Assembly: GCA_045863035.1 (NCBI GenBank) | Contig: BTUV01000048.1 | Span: 1-22,196, forward strand | DNA: 22,196 nucleotides | Direction: 5' to 3' | Source: H2-BAC3 sp045863035 | GTDB taxonomy: Bacteria > Bacteroidota > Ignavibacteria > Ignavibacteriales > Ignavibacteriaceae | Part shown: positions 1-8,335 of the stretch, in pieces | Layout: each line of letters opens with the position of its first letter | Numbering within the stretch: position 1 is the first letter of the stretch | Notes under the pieces: model-generated | The model's input: only the letters and a program-made list of their open reading frames with translations | What the model was told of the DNA's origin: nothing | Database searches by the model: none | Translations under genes and position numbers: made by a program

Positions 1-23
1 GGTGTGTATAAAAATTTGTCTCT

Positions 24-46
24 GCGATTGCATCGTCTCTGTAAAA
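24..46 (+). repeat. Dispersed GCGATTGCA-type repeat, single copy
   Basis: The sequence GCGATTGCATCGTCTCTG followed by TAAAA matches, with one or two changes, the repeats at 22000-22024 and 21885-21906 near the other end of the window. The shared core is GCGATTGCA, one variable base, then CGTCTC. The copy lies about 170 bases upstream of the cation-transporter gene. The rest of 1-213 is AT-rich and shows no gene, and no convincing -33/-7 promoter is visible ahead of the start at 214. Confidence 0.6.
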
Positions 47-213
47 TTATTCTAAATTTTGTTATCGCCGTGAAAATTCATGTTTCCAATTCTTACTCCT
101 CCGGGAAATTTCTGAAGAAAATCAACAACAATGAAATAAATTGTCATTTTAATCGTATTTTTAGCTGAAGCATAATTGTTATCTTTTATTCTTATAAACA
201 GTTTTTTTTAACG

Positions 214-1005
214 ATGTACAAAACACTTTATTCAATCAGCAAGATGGACTGCCCTTCTGAGGAGGCGATGATCAGGATGAAGTTTGACGGTGACCCTGGT
301 ATCCGTAAAATTGAATTTGACCTAAGTGCCCGGCAGGCAGTTTTTTATCATACGGCTGATAAGGATGAGATAACAGCAAAACTCGCGCTGCTTAATCTTG
401 ATGCTGAAGTAAAAGCAAGCATACCATGGAAGAATGAAATTACGCCGGAGGAAGGGGTTCAGAAGAGTATTCTGATCAAGGTTCTGGTAATAAATTTTTC
501 TCTTTTTGTTGCCGAAGCGTTTTACGGCTTTCTTTCCGGCTCAATGGGGCTGATGGCTGACAGTCTGGATATGCTTGCGGATGCTTTTGTCTATGGACTC
601 AGTCTCTATGCAATTGGTCATGCGGACTCAGCCAAAAAGAGGGTTGCCGGCATCAGCGGATATATTCAGTTGACGCTCGCCTGTATCGGTGCATTTGAGG
701 TAATACGAAGATTTATCGCACCCTCTGAAGTTCCTGAGTATGTTACCATGATTATTGTATCGTTATTTGCGCTTGCCGGTAACTGGGCATCCTTAGTTCT
801 GCTGAAAACAGCCAGAAGCCAGGAGGCACACATTAAAGCGAGCATGATTTTTACTTCAAATGATATTATTATCAACCTTGGTGTTATAGCTGCCGCAGCA
901 GTTGTTTATCTGAGCGGTTCTCAGATTCCTGATCTGCTCATTGGCGGTGTGGTTTTTGGAATCGTTCTGCGCGGAGCATTCAGAATAGTTTCCCTCAGCA
1001 AGTAA
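214..1005 (+). CDS. CDF-type cation transporter with N-terminal HMA-like domain
   Basis: Probable membrane exporter of a divalent metal cation (263 aa). Residues 1-70 look like a heavy-metal-associated-like ferredoxin fold with the motif MDCPSEE (11-17), which has a single cysteine. Residues 85-260 form about five to six membrane segments. The segment with GSMGLMADSLDMLADA is the CDF signature; its Asp119 and Asp123 sit where CDF proteins carry the HxxxD or DxxxD metal site of TM2. In TM5 the equivalent stretch is FTSND (213-217), so the usual His is Phe and only Asp217 remains. The cytoplasmic C-terminal domain of classic CDF proteins is missing and the N-terminal domain may replace it. The start at 214 has no clear Shine-Dalgarno site, but translation from there keeps the whole N-terminal domain. 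The metal cannot be named. Family assignment is fairly sure; substrate is unknown. Confidence 0.8.
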   Translation: MYKTLYSISKMDCPSEEAMIRMKFDGDPGIRKIEFDLSARQAVFYHTADKDEITAKLALLNLDAEVKASIPWKNEITPEEGVQKSILIKVLVINFSLFVAEAFYGFLSGSMGLMADSLDMLADAFVYGLSLYAIGHADSAKKRVAGISGYIQLTLACIGAFEVIRRFIAPSEVPEYVTMIIVSLFALAGNWASLVLLKTARSQEAHIKASMIFTSNDIIINLGVIAAAAVVYLSGSQIPDLLIGGVVFGIVLRGAFRIVSLSK

Positions 1006-1012
1006 AATTGCA

Positions 1013-1044
1013 AACGCGGATATATAACAGTAAATATCCGCGTT
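1013..1044. terminator. Hairpin between convergent genes
   Basis: An 11-bp inverted repeat (1013-1023 with 1034-1044, arms AACGCGGATAT / ATATCCGCGTT) lies 7 bases after the transporter stop and 16 bases from the end of the convergent peptidase gene. A T-rich tract follows it weakly in either direction, so it could stop transcription from both sides. Confidence 0.6.
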
Positions 1045-1059
1045 CTAATTATCAAATAA

Positions 1060-2250
1060 CTATGATTTTATATACCAGAGCTCTTCCTGCGGATGCGAAA
1101 GCCATCTGCACCCGTCCTCTGTAACATTTACCATCTCTTCAACGGTAACCACGCCGTGCTCTTCAACAAATAGGCGTGGCTCAATGGTGAACACGTGTCC
1201 GGGTTCAAGCGGCAGAAATGGAGTGTTGCCATATCGTTCCCAACGGGGGAAAAGTCCCGCGCCACCATCGTGCACCGCTCTTCCTACCTGATGCCCAAGC
1301 CCGTGCTGATACTCGGCATATCCGTTGGAAGTAATATAATTGCGGGCGAGGTCATCAATCTCACAACCGGGCACGCCTGGTTTCATTCCTGCAAATGCAT
1401 TTCTGATTGACTGTTTAATTACATCAAACCCCTTCTGCACCTGAGGCGGTGCAGATGTTTCACCATCACGAAGCACATACCAGGTTCTCTGCATATCCGA
1501 GCAGTAGCCATTCACCTTTACACCGAAGTCGGTGTTTATGATATGCCCCTTGGCAATTTTCCGGTCAGTAGGGCCTGAATGCGCGCCGGCGGTTTCCGGA
1601 CCGGTATATACCGCAGGGCAGTGATCCTGTTCCCAGGCGGTTTCTAAGCCGTGATCAGCAATCCGTTTCAGGATAAATGCCGCGACATCCTTTTCGCTCA
1701 TATCCGGCTTCATAAATCCGGTAAGTTCGTTATAAATTTTTTCGGTTATCTCAATAGCAGCAGAAATATTACTGACTTCTGAGCCGGATTTTCTTCCGCG
1801 AAGTGCTGCTACGATTTCCTCTGAAGAAACAAATCTCTGAGGGAAATCTGTTCCGGACAGGTGGTCAAGCAGGTTAAGGTAAAGACCGTAGGTAAGACCA
1901 TCTGCCAGATTAGCATTTTTTGAAAAGTTTAATGCAATTTTTTTTGGGTTATGTTTACTCAGATAGCTGAGGAGCGGCTCTTTCACTGATTTCAGATATC
2001 CCTCGACATTTTTATACGTGCCTACCGTGGTCATGTTAGGAACCTCAAGAGAGCCCACAATAGCAGTAGTATCTCCGTTTCGATTGATCATAAAAGCTGA
2101 TTGCCAGGTACAGTTCGCACCGACAACAATATCCATTGCAGGGTCGTGGTTTACAGAACTCTCTCTGGCAAAGATCATCCAAAGGTCGGTATCTTTCTCG
2201 TTAAGGATAGAAACTGCCTGATTTATTTTTTCGTGTATGAGTGATTTCAT
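1060..2250 (-). CDS. M24-family metallopeptidase (Xaa-Pro aminopeptidase / prolidase-like)
   Basis: Cytoplasmic dinuclear metal peptidase of the pita-bread fold, expected to cleave Xaa-Pro bonds of peptides (396 aa). Residues 1-150 form a creatinase-type N-terminal domain. Residues 165-385 hold the catalytic domain with all five metal ligands: Asp241 (NTDFG), Asp252 (CSDMQRTW), His320 in HGLGHQVG, Glu357 (FTIEP) and Glu371 (VTVEEMV). His316 and His327 match the substrate-binding histidines around the ligand in E. coli PepP. No signal peptide is visible. The ATG start is at 2250; the region ahead of it carries TTTG and AACAATTG elements on the minus strand that only partly fit the group promoter pattern. 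The gene is monocistronic and convergent with the cation transporter. Exact specificity (PepP, PepQ or another M24B member) cannot be read from the sequence. Confidence 0.88.
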   Translation of the reverse strand: MKSLIHEKINQAVSILNEKDTDLWMIFARESSVNHDPAMDIVVGANCTWQSAFMINRNGDTTAIVGSLEVPNMTTVGTYKNVEGYLKSVKEPLLSYLSKHNPKKIALNFSKNANLADGLTYGLYLNLLDHLSGTDFPQRFVSSEEIVAALRGRKSGSEVSNISAAIEITEKIYNELTGFMKPDMSEKDVAAFILKRIADHGLETAWEQDHCPAVYTGPETAGAHSGPTDRKIAKGHIINTDFGVKVNGYCSDMQRTWYVLRDGETSAPPQVQKGFDVIKQSIRNAFAGMKPGVPGCEIDDLARNYITSNGYAEYQHGLGHQVGRAVHDGGAGLFPRWERYGNTPFLPLEPGHVFTIEPRLFVEEHGVVTVEEMVNVTEDGCRWLSHPQEELWYIKS

Positions 2251-2558
2251 TATTCTGTCCGGCTTTACAATTGTTTATTACAAGTTGATTGGACAAAAAT
2301 AGTGATAAATTTCTTACCCGCATTCTTCCTTTTAGCCGATGATTAAACCGTTTATGTAGAATCTCTTTATTTGTCTGACTAAATCACTCAAATTGCTGCA
2401 TATAATTATCGGGGAATTGTATAAGGACGAGTCTCCTTTGCAGCGTAATCTCAGGGCAATGGGTTTTTGATGCAGGACGTAAAATCGCTTTTTCCCGTCC
2501 TGGCTTTCTATTGATTTGTTGGTTTATTGTCACAGAAATTATTATTGAGGTATTCCCG
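2251..2558. other. Intergenic region between divergent genes
   Basis: These 308 bases separate the M24 peptidase (minus) from the DUF5916 gene (plus) and must hold both promoters. I see no open frame with coding character. A hairpin with 7-bp arms CAGGACG (2473-2479) and CGTCCTG (2496-2502) would lie in the leader of the downstream gene, about 57 bases before its start. No full -33/-7 match was found. Confidence 0.4.
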
Positions 2559-5201
2559 ATGAGGTTAATGATACTTTTATGTTTATTATTGACCACTGTT
2601 TACAGTCAGGTACAGAAGCCGGATTCATCTGTTCTCAGGCAAATGAAACTATTTGCCGTCCAAACCGCTCAACCTCCCGTTATTGACGGAATTCCGGATG
2701 AAGCAGAGTGGAAGAAAGCAGAGCCATATACATCATTTTTTCAGCGTGAACCGGTTGAAGGAGCTCCCGTATCAGAAAAAACGGAGGTTTATCTATTATA
2801 TGACAGCGATGCGCTTTATGTAGCCGCATTATTGTATGACTCGCAGCCCGATTCAATTATAAAACGGCTTGCCCGGAAGGATATTTTCATATCAGCAGAC
2901 CGTTTTGGAATTTTTCTTGACCCGCTTTTAGACAAAAGAACCGGCTACTACTTCGGTCTTAATGCTGCCGGTACCATGTATGACGGAACTCTTTATAATG
3001 ACGATTGGGATGATGGTAACTGGGATGCTGTGTGGGAAGGTAAATCAACAGTGAGCAGCATGGGGTGGTCAGTTGAGATGAAAATTCCATTTTCCCGGCT
3101 GCGTTTTAAGGGTGGAGAGAAGATGGTTTGGGGCGTAAACTTCATACGTGACATTGCCCGCAGAAACGAATCATCGTACGCGGTTTTCAGACCGAAAAAC
3201 GGAAGCGGATTTGTCTCCCGGTTCCATGAGCTGCATGGTCTTTCAAATATTTCCTCACAAAAGCAGATTGAAATTATACCGTATATAACCGGTAAAGCTG
3301 AGTATATACCATCCGTCAGCGGCAATCCTTTTAATGACGGCTCAAAATACAGACCTGATCTCGGCGCTGATCTGAAATGGAATCTTGCTTCGGGTCTCAC
3401 TCTGAACGCATCGGTTAATCCGGATTTTGGTCAGGTGGAAATAGACCCGGCTGTGATAAATCTGAGTGATGGCGAATCGTTCTTTAATGAGAAACGGCCG
3501 TTTTTTGTTGAAGGGGACTCATACTATTCTTTTGGATCAGGAGGTGCAATTAATAACTGGGGGTTTAACTTCGGGGCACCGGATTTTTTTTACAGCAGGA
3601 GGATAGGAAAGAACCCTTCCGGCTCAATTCCGAATGCAGATTATTACGATGCTCCGGTTGGAACGAGAATTCTCGGCTCGGCAAAACTGACCGGTCAGAT
3701 TGGTGACAAATGGAAGATTGGAACCCTTCACGCATTAACCGGAAAGGAGTTTGCGCGCCTTCATACCGCGGGGGTTACATCCGAAACAGAAATTGAACCA
3801 TTCGCGTATTATGGTCTCGTTCGTGTGGAAAGAACGTTAAATGGAGGAAACAGTTCGCTTGGACTTATTTCCACTTATACAAATCGGTCGTTTGATGATT
3901 CGCGGCTGAGCAAAGAAATGAACAAAAGTGCTCTTGGTTTCGGCATTGACGGATGGACCTACCTTGATGAAGATAAAGTTTGGGTTATTACCGGATGGAC
4001 CGGAGTATCACGCATTGGGGGAGATAAAGAAAGAATCACTTCAGTACAAAGAAATTTTATCCACTATTTACAGAGACCTGACGCAGAGCATCTTGGGGTT
4101 GATTCGAACGCGTCCTCACTGAGTGGATTTGCAGGCAGATATACAATTAACAAACAAAAAGGCAATTTTACCTTTAATGCTCAACTGGGATTTGTTGACC
4201 CGAAATTTGACGTGGCTGATATGGGCTTTATGTTTCGCGGTGATATTATTAACAAACATATCGTATCGGGTTACCGTTGGACAGAACCGGGGGAGTATAT
4301 ACGAAATGCCAATATCAATTTTGCATACTTCTCGAACCACGATTTCGGCCGGGTGAAAAACAGTGAGGGAATTTTTCACATGGGTAATATTACCTTCGCT
4401 AACTACTATGGTCTTAATTGGAATTTTTCTTATAACCCTGAGGCGTATAGCAAAACAAGAACCCGCGGCGGTCCACTCACACTCAGTGAAGCTTCATACT
4501 CTGCGAATTTATTCGGTTGGTCTGATTCAAGAAAAGATTTTGTGTTCGAAGGGGGAGGAGGTACATATTGGACGGCAAAGGGTCGCAGCGTATTTACTTC
4601 ACTCTGGCTTCAGTGGTCACCCGCGCCAAATGTTTCTCTCTCATTAGCGCCTGAAGTTGAGTGGAATAATGACCCATATATGTATGTTACTTCTGTAGCT
4701 GACCCGCTTGCTGCCGGCACTTACGGAAAGCGGTATATATTTGCTGAACTTGAGCAGAAAACCTTAGCTGCCGGAATCAGAGTGAACTGGACCTTTACTC
4801 CCTCACTATCTCTGCAGGCATATATCCAGCCACTTGCCTCAGCAGGGAAATACACACAGTATAAAGAACTCAGACTCTCCGGAACCAATGAGTATCTGGT
4901 TTATGGTCGGGATGGTTCAACTTTTGATGCAACATCATTTAAAGCTGATCCTGATGGCGGAGGTCCTTCTCCGGAAATTGAATTGTGGAATAATGATTTT
5001 AACTATATATCGCTTCGCGGTAATGCTGTCATGCGGTGGGAGTATTCGCCCGGTTCAGTATTGTATCTGGTATGGACGCAGTCGCGTCAGGATTTTACGG
5101 ACATCCCTGATTTCAGAATGGGGAGGTCTATCAGCAATATATTCAATAACCGTCCGGAAAACATCTTCATGCTGAAATTCACCTATTGGATGGATTACTG
5201 A
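2559..5201 (+). CDS. Secreted CBM9-like / DUF5916 outer-membrane protein
   Basis: Predicted 880-aa exported protein of unknown function. I chose ATG 2559 over the in-frame ATG at 2511. It is preceded by GAGG at 2547-2550 with an 8-base gap, and it begins a clean signal peptide (MRLMILLCLLLTTVYSQ), whereas the longer form would put 16 unlikely residues in front. Residues of about 30-215 resemble the carbohydrate-binding family 9-like domain (PPVIDGIPDEAEWKKA, VEMKIPFSRLRF). The remainder fits DUF5916, including NPDFGQVEIDP and FFNEKRPFFVEG. It is rich in alternating aromatic strands and ends in an aromatic residue (YWMDY), as outer-membrane barrels do. In this phylum such proteins are common and are usually uncharacterised; sugar binding is only suggested by the fold. 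It stands alone, with terminators downstream. Confidence 0.85.
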   Translation: MRLMILLCLLLTTVYSQVQKPDSSVLRQMKLFAVQTAQPPVIDGIPDEAEWKKAEPYTSFFQREPVEGAPVSEKTEVYLLYDSDALYVAALLYDSQPDSIIKRLARKDIFISADRFGIFLDPLLDKRTGYYFGLNAAGTMYDGTLYNDDWDDGNWDAVWEGKSTVSSMGWSVEMKIPFSRLRFKGGEKMVWGVNFIRDIARRNESSYAVFRPKNGSGFVSRFHELHGLSNISSQKQIEIIPYITGKAEYIPSVSGNPFNDGSKYRPDLGADLKWNLASGLTLNASVNPDFGQVEIDPAVINLSDGESFFNEKRPFFVEGDSYYSFGSGGAINNWGFNFGAPDFFYSRRIGKNPSGSIPNADYYDAPVGTRILGSAKLTGQIGDKWKIGTLHALTGKEFARLHTAGVTSETEIEPFAYYGLVRVERTLNGGNSSLGLISTYTNRSFDDSRLSKEMNKSALGFGIDGWTYLDEDKVWVITGWTGVSRIGGDKERITSVQRNFIHYLQRPDAEHLGVDSNASSLSGFAGRYTINKQKGNFTFNAQLGFVDPKFDVADMGFMFRGDIINKHIVSGYRWTEPGEYIRNANINFAYFSNHDFGRVKNSEGIFHMGNITFANYYGLNWNFSYNPEAYSKTRTRGGPLTLSEASYSANLFGWSDSRKDFVFEGGGGTYWTAKGRSVFTSLWLQWSPAPNVSLSLAPEVEWNNDPYMYVTSVADPLAAGTYGKRYIFAELEQKTLAAGIRVNWTFTPSLSLQAYIQPLASAGKYTQYKELRLSGTNEYLVYGRDGSTFDATSFKADPDGGGPSPEIELWNNDFNYISLRGNAVMRWEYSPGSVLYLVWTQSRQDFTDIPDFRMGRSISNIFNNRPENIFMLKFTYWMDY

Positions 5202-5273
5202 TAGTTCGAGCGGTATTAGAAACTGTATCGGAACTGTTCAGAGAAATGGTTGTAGCATCATTCACCGGCTCTA

Positions 5274-5295
5274 ACACCCGGAAAAATCCGGGTGT
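5274..5295 (+). terminator. Hairpin downstream of DUF5916 gene
   Basis: Arms ACACCCGGA (5274-5282) and TCCGGGTGT (5287-5295) enclose a 4-base AAAA loop. No T-run follows, so this is a strong RNA hairpin that probably protects the 3' end or assists the terminator about 25 bases further on. Confidence 0.5.
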
Positions 5296-5320
5296 CAGTG
5301 AAAAATGGGATTGTTGCTTC

Positions 5321-5356
5321 ACCAACCACCAGATTCAACCGGTGGTTGGTTTTTTA
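5321..5356 (+). terminator. Intrinsic terminator of DUF5916 gene
   Basis: A perfect 10-bp stem, ACCAACCACC (5321-5330) with GGTGGTTGGT (5341-5350), has a 10-base loop and is followed by a T-run. On the minus strand no T-run follows, so it serves the plus-strand gene even though tpiA ends only 5 bases beyond it. Confidence 0.85.
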
Positions 5357-5360
5357 TATA

Positions 5361-6116
5361 TTAACAGGCATTTATAATGCTGATGAAAGACTCCGGAATC
5401 AGACAAGCTCCGCCAACAAGCGCGCCGTCAATATCCTTTTGCGAAAGAAGTTCCTTTGCGTTGTCCGGTTTAACGCTGCCGCCATACTGAATAATAATCT
5501 CTTCGGCTGCGGCTGTGGAATGCATTGTTGCAATCAGTCCGCGTATATACGCATGGACTTCCTGCGCCTGCTCCGGCGAAGCGGTTTTTCCGGTTCCGAT
5601 AGCCCAGACCGGTTCGTATGCAATTATGATGTTAGACAAATCAGCTTCACTTATACCCTTCAGCCCATCGGTAACCTGACGCTTAATAATGTCGAACGTT
5701 ACTCCTGACTCACGCTCCTGAAGTGTCTCTCCAATGCAGAAGATGGGGAGCAGAGCTGATTCCAATGCTTTTTTAATTTTCAGATTGATAAACTGATCTG
5801 ACTCGCCAAAGATGGTTCTTCTTTCGCTGTGTCCGAGTATGACGTATTCAGCGCCAACAGATTTCAGCATAGAAGCGGAAATCTCACCGGTGAAGGCGCC
5901 TGAGTTTTCAGGATGCATATTCTGCGCTCCGAGTTTTACCGGGCTGTTCTTTAGCAGTGTTGAAGCGGTTTCAAGTGAAGTGAATGGGGGGCAAACAATA
6001 ACGGTGCAGGCCGGGGTTGCCGTACCAAGCGCGTTTTTTATTCCTGTTATTAAATCAATGGTACCGGTAACATCTTTATACATTTTCCAGTTGCCGGCTA
6101 TTACTTTCGTTCTCAA
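5361..6116 (-). CDS. tpiA: Triosephosphate isomerase
   Basis: Interconverts dihydroxyacetone phosphate and glyceraldehyde 3-phosphate in glycolysis and gluconeogenesis; cytoplasmic homodimer. The 251 aa carry the complete active site: Asn9 and Lys11 (GNWKMYK), His96 (GHSERR), Glu168 in AYEPVWAIGTGKTA with the mobile loop just after it, and the phosphate-binding GGSVKPDNA (212-220). The start is TTG: the bases at 6114-6116 read CAA on the plus strand. An upstream GGAGAA lies a few bases before it and fits a Shine-Dalgarno site. The first in-frame ATG (Met12) would remove the catalytic Lys11, so TTG is the only workable start. The gene follows rpmB on the same strand with a terminator hairpin in between, and no convincing promoter is seen in the gap, so it may depend on read-through. 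Confidence 0.97.
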   Translation of the reverse strand: MRTKVIAGNWKMYKDVTGTIDLITGIKNALGTATPACTVIVCPPFTSLETASTLLKNSPVKLGAQNMHPENSGAFTGEISASMLKSVGAEYVILGHSERRTIFGESDQFINLKIKKALESALLPIFCIGETLQERESGVTFDIIKRQVTDGLKGISEADLSNIIIAYEPVWAIGTGKTASPEQAQEVHAYIRGLIATMHSTAAAEEIIIQYGGSVKPDNAKELLSQKDIDGALVGGACLIPESFISIINAC

Positions 6117-6161
6117 TTCTGATTCTCCGGATAATTTTTAATAAGACAGGTTTAAAATAAA

Positions 6162-6189
6162 AAAATCGCAGAGAGTGCTCTGCGATTTT
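6162..6189 (-). terminator. Intrinsic terminator after rpmB
   Basis: A 12-bp perfect stem (6162-6173 with 6178-6189, core ATCGCAGAG / CTCTGCGAT) has a 4-base loop. Read on the minus strand it is followed by six T and then further T-rich sequence. It lies 21 bases after the rpmB stop and before tpiA. Confidence 0.85.
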
Positions 6190-6210
6190 CTTATTAAAAG
6201 AAAACTCTTT

Positions 6211-6450
6211 TTATCTGGCTGAAATTGCCTTCTGCTGAACCAGTTTTGCGATTTGGGCTGTACCGTTCTTTTGCAGGGTTTTAATTCCTTTAGCAGTCAG
6301 TTTTACGGTAATGAATCGATTAAGTTCAGCAACCCAGATTCTTTTCTTCTGGAGGTTTGGCAGAAATCTTCTTTTGGTCTTATTGTGCGCGTGGGAAACA
6401 TGGTTTCCGTACATCGGAGCAGTTCCGGTGAGATCACATTTTCTTGCCAT
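6211..6450 (-). CDS. rpmB: 50S ribosomal protein L28
   Basis: Small basic protein (79 aa) of the large ribosomal subunit. The start MARKCDLTG, the stretch NHVSHAHNKTKRRFLPNLQ and the tail segment ITVKLTAKGIKTLQKNG are diagnostic for L28, and the size is normal for this phylum. Cys5 is retained, but the CxxC pairs of zinc-binding L28 forms are absent. AAGGA stands about 8 bases ahead of the ATG. It is transcribed divergently from prs and ends at its own terminator. Confidence 0.97.
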   Translation of the reverse strand: MARKCDLTGTAPMYGNHVSHAHNKTKRRFLPNLQKKRIWVAELNRFITVKLTAKGIKTLQKNGTAQIAKLVQQKAISAR

Positions 6451-6676
6451 TGTTTCAATCCTTGAGAATTAATTTTTTACAGAACACCTAAATTAACACT
6501 CCGGCGGAAGAATTAAAAGAGAAAAATTCAAAAATTTACCAAAAGAGCTCCATCCGATGCTCCGCCTGACAAGAAATGTACAGCCGGAGCGAGAAAATCT
6601 TCATTTTTGAAGCAAAATCAAGGTTTTTTTGAGTCTGGAAACTATGGAAAGAGAGTCGGGCAGAAAATCAAATTTA

Positions 6677-6707
6677 TTGACTGAGAAATGGCTTTTTCCT
6701 ATATTTG
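6677..6707 (+). promoter_or_regulatory. Bacteroidota-type promoter of prs operon
   Basis: TTG (6677-6679), a 20-base spacer and TATATTTG (6700-6707) match the -33/-7 pattern TTTG / TAnnTTTG of this group. Transcription would start near 6712, leaving a leader of about 30 bases with the Shine-Dalgarno site GGTGGAG (6729-6735) before ATG 6743. This supports the short prs start. The rest of the rpmB-prs gap holds only a weak 6-bp inverted repeat (GCTCCG 6559-6564 / CGGAGC 6595-6600). Confidence 0.7.
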
Positions 6708-6742
6708 GAGTCTATCTTTTTTTTAATGGTGGAGTGGCTCTC

Positions 6743-7690
6743 ATGAAATATAATTTCAAAGTCTTTGCGGGCGGCTCTAACCCTGAGTTGGCCCGAAGTA
6801 TCGCTGAATCAATCGGAATGGACCTTGGTTCCGTTGAACTTAAAAGGTTCAGTGACAGAGAAATTTGGGTTAAATTCGGCGAGAATATTCGCGGATCGGA
6901 GATTTTTATTATCCAGTCCACAAATACTCCTGCTGAAAATCTGCTTGAGCTGCTAATTATGATTGACGCTGCAAAGCGGGCATCAGCCAAGCGTATTACT
7001 GCTGTAATTCCTTATTTCGGATATGCAAGGCAGGACAGAAAAGATCAGCCCAGAGTGGCCATCACTGCCAAATTGATAGCTAACCTTATCACCACCGCGG
7101 GTGCTGACAGGGTTGTTACCATGGATTTGCACGCATCGCAGATTCAGGGTTTCTTTGACATTCCGTTCGATCATCTTTACGGTTCTTCTTTTTTCGCAAA
7201 CCGTCTGAAGGATTTAAGTGATAACCTGGCTGTGGTTTCTCCTGATGTCGGAGGAATCAAAATCGCCCGGTCGTATGCACGCCGGCTTGACGCAGGGCTC
7301 GTGGTTATTGATAAACGCAGACCCGCCCAGAATGTTGCTGAAGTGGTTAACCTTATTGGGGAGGTTGACGGGAAGGATGTCCTGCTGGTAGATGATCTTA
7401 TTGATACTGCCGGTACCTTTGTCGCGGCTATTGAAGCTTTAAAGGTGCGCGGAGCAAATAATATATACGGAGCAGTTACTCACGCTATTTTATCAGGCCC
7501 GGCTATTGACAGGATAAGAAAAAGCGGTATTAAAAAATTATTTATTTCGGATTCAATCCGTCACGATACTGAACATGAACTGGATGAGAGATTCCAGGTG
7601 GTTTCAGCGGCAGAATTGTTCGCTGAGGCAATTATCAGAACTTATAAAAATGAATCAATCAGTTCGCTGTTTGATGTAGATAAAGGTTAA
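6743..7690 (+). CDS. prs: Ribose-phosphate pyrophosphokinase (PRPP synthetase)
   Basis: Makes 5-phosphoribosyl 1-diphosphate from ribose 5-phosphate and ATP, the precursor for nucleotides, His, Trp and NAD. The 315-aa length is typical of class I enzymes. Seen motifs: ATP-binding YARQDRK (94-100), the PRPP synthetase signature DLHASQIQGFF (128-138) with His130, the flexible-loop KRR (191-193), and the PRPP loop VLLVDDLIDTAGT (213-225). An in-frame ATG at 6629 would add 38 residues that do not belong to the family and would lie upstream of the promoter. ATG 6743 has a good Shine-Dalgarno site, GGTGGAG, 7 bases before it. First gene of a same-strand run with rplY, pth and hppA. Confidence 0.96.
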   Translation: MKYNFKVFAGGSNPELARSIAESIGMDLGSVELKRFSDREIWVKFGENIRGSEIFIIQSTNTPAENLLELLIMIDAAKRASAKRITAVIPYFGYARQDRKDQPRVAITAKLIANLITTAGADRVVTMDLHASQIQGFFDIPFDHLYGSSFFANRLKDLSDNLAVVSPDVGGIKIARSYARRLDAGLVVIDKRRPAQNVAEVVNLIGEVDGKDVLLVDDLIDTAGTFVAAIEALKVRGANNIYGAVTHAILSGPAIDRIRKSGIKKLFISDSIRHDTEHELDERFQVVSAAELFAEAIIRTYKNESISSLFDVDKG

Positions 7691-7708
7691 AAGGAGAATA
7701 AGTTAACG

Positions 7709-8332
7709 ATGGAAAAAGTAACACTGAATGCACGTCTGCGCACCAATCTGGCGAAGTCTGCAAACAACGAGCTGAGAAAACTCGGTAAAATTCCGGGTAT
7801 CTATTACTCGAAGGCAGATGCACCGGTCGCTATTGAAGTAGCAAACAATGACCTCTCCCCTCTGGTTTTTACCAGCGAGGCACATGTTGTTGCACTTGAT
7901 ATACAGGGCGGCTCAAAGCATGACTGTATTCTGAAGGATGTACAGTTTGACCCTGTAACTGACCGTATCGTTCATTTCGATTTACTTGGTCTGGTTGCCG
8001 GAGCTTCAATTAATGTAGATGTTCCTGTACACTTCACCGGTACTTCAGTTGGCGTGCGCGCCGGCGGTATGATTCAGGAGTTTCTGCACAAATTAAATGT
8101 TGCAGTAAATTCGGACAATATACCGGAATTTATTAATGTTGATATCAGCGAACTCAAAATGGGTCATTCCATTCACGTTCGTGATCTGAATATTGAAGGA
8201 GTTTCCTTTAATCATCCTGACGATACCGTTCTTGTTGCGGTCACACCTCCACGCGGAGAGGCAACTGCTGAAGGTACAGAAGAAAGAACTGAACCTGAAG
8301 TAATTAACAAAGGCAAAGACAAAGACGAATAA
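7709..8332 (+). CDS. rplY: 50S ribosomal protein L25 / general stress protein Ctc
   Basis: Binds 5S rRNA in the large ribosomal subunit. At 207 aa it is the long two-domain (TL5/CTC) form: residues 1-90 give the L25 barrel (LRTNLAKSANNELRKLGKIPGIYY; SKHDCILKDVQFDPVTDRIVHFDLL), and 95-185 the C-terminal CTC domain (INVDVPVHFTG, GMIQEFLHKLNV, INVDISELKMGHSIHV). A charged Glu/Lys-rich tail ends the protein. It lies 18 bases after prs, an arrangement found in many bacteria (prs-ctc-pth). AGGAG is 12 bases ahead of the ATG, a slightly long gap. Confidence 0.95.
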   Translation: MEKVTLNARLRTNLAKSANNELRKLGKIPGIYYSKADAPVAIEVANNDLSPLVFTSEAHVVALDIQGGSKHDCILKDVQFDPVTDRIVHFDLLGLVAGASINVDVPVHFTGTSVGVRAGGMIQEFLHKLNVAVNSDNIPEFINVDISELKMGHSIHVRDLNIEGVSFNHPDDTVLVAVTPPRGEATAEGTEERTEPEVINKGKDKDE

Positions 8333-8335
8333 TTT

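Noticed and set aside
2511..2558. Longer start for the DUF5916 gene (MICWFIVTEIIIEVFP extension)
   Set aside because: It would put 16 residues before a clear signal peptide, and the ATG at 2559 has a proper GAGG site.
6629..6742. Longer start for prs adding 38 residues
   Set aside because: The extension is unlike the family and lies across the predicted promoter; ATG 6743 has a good Shine-Dalgarno site.
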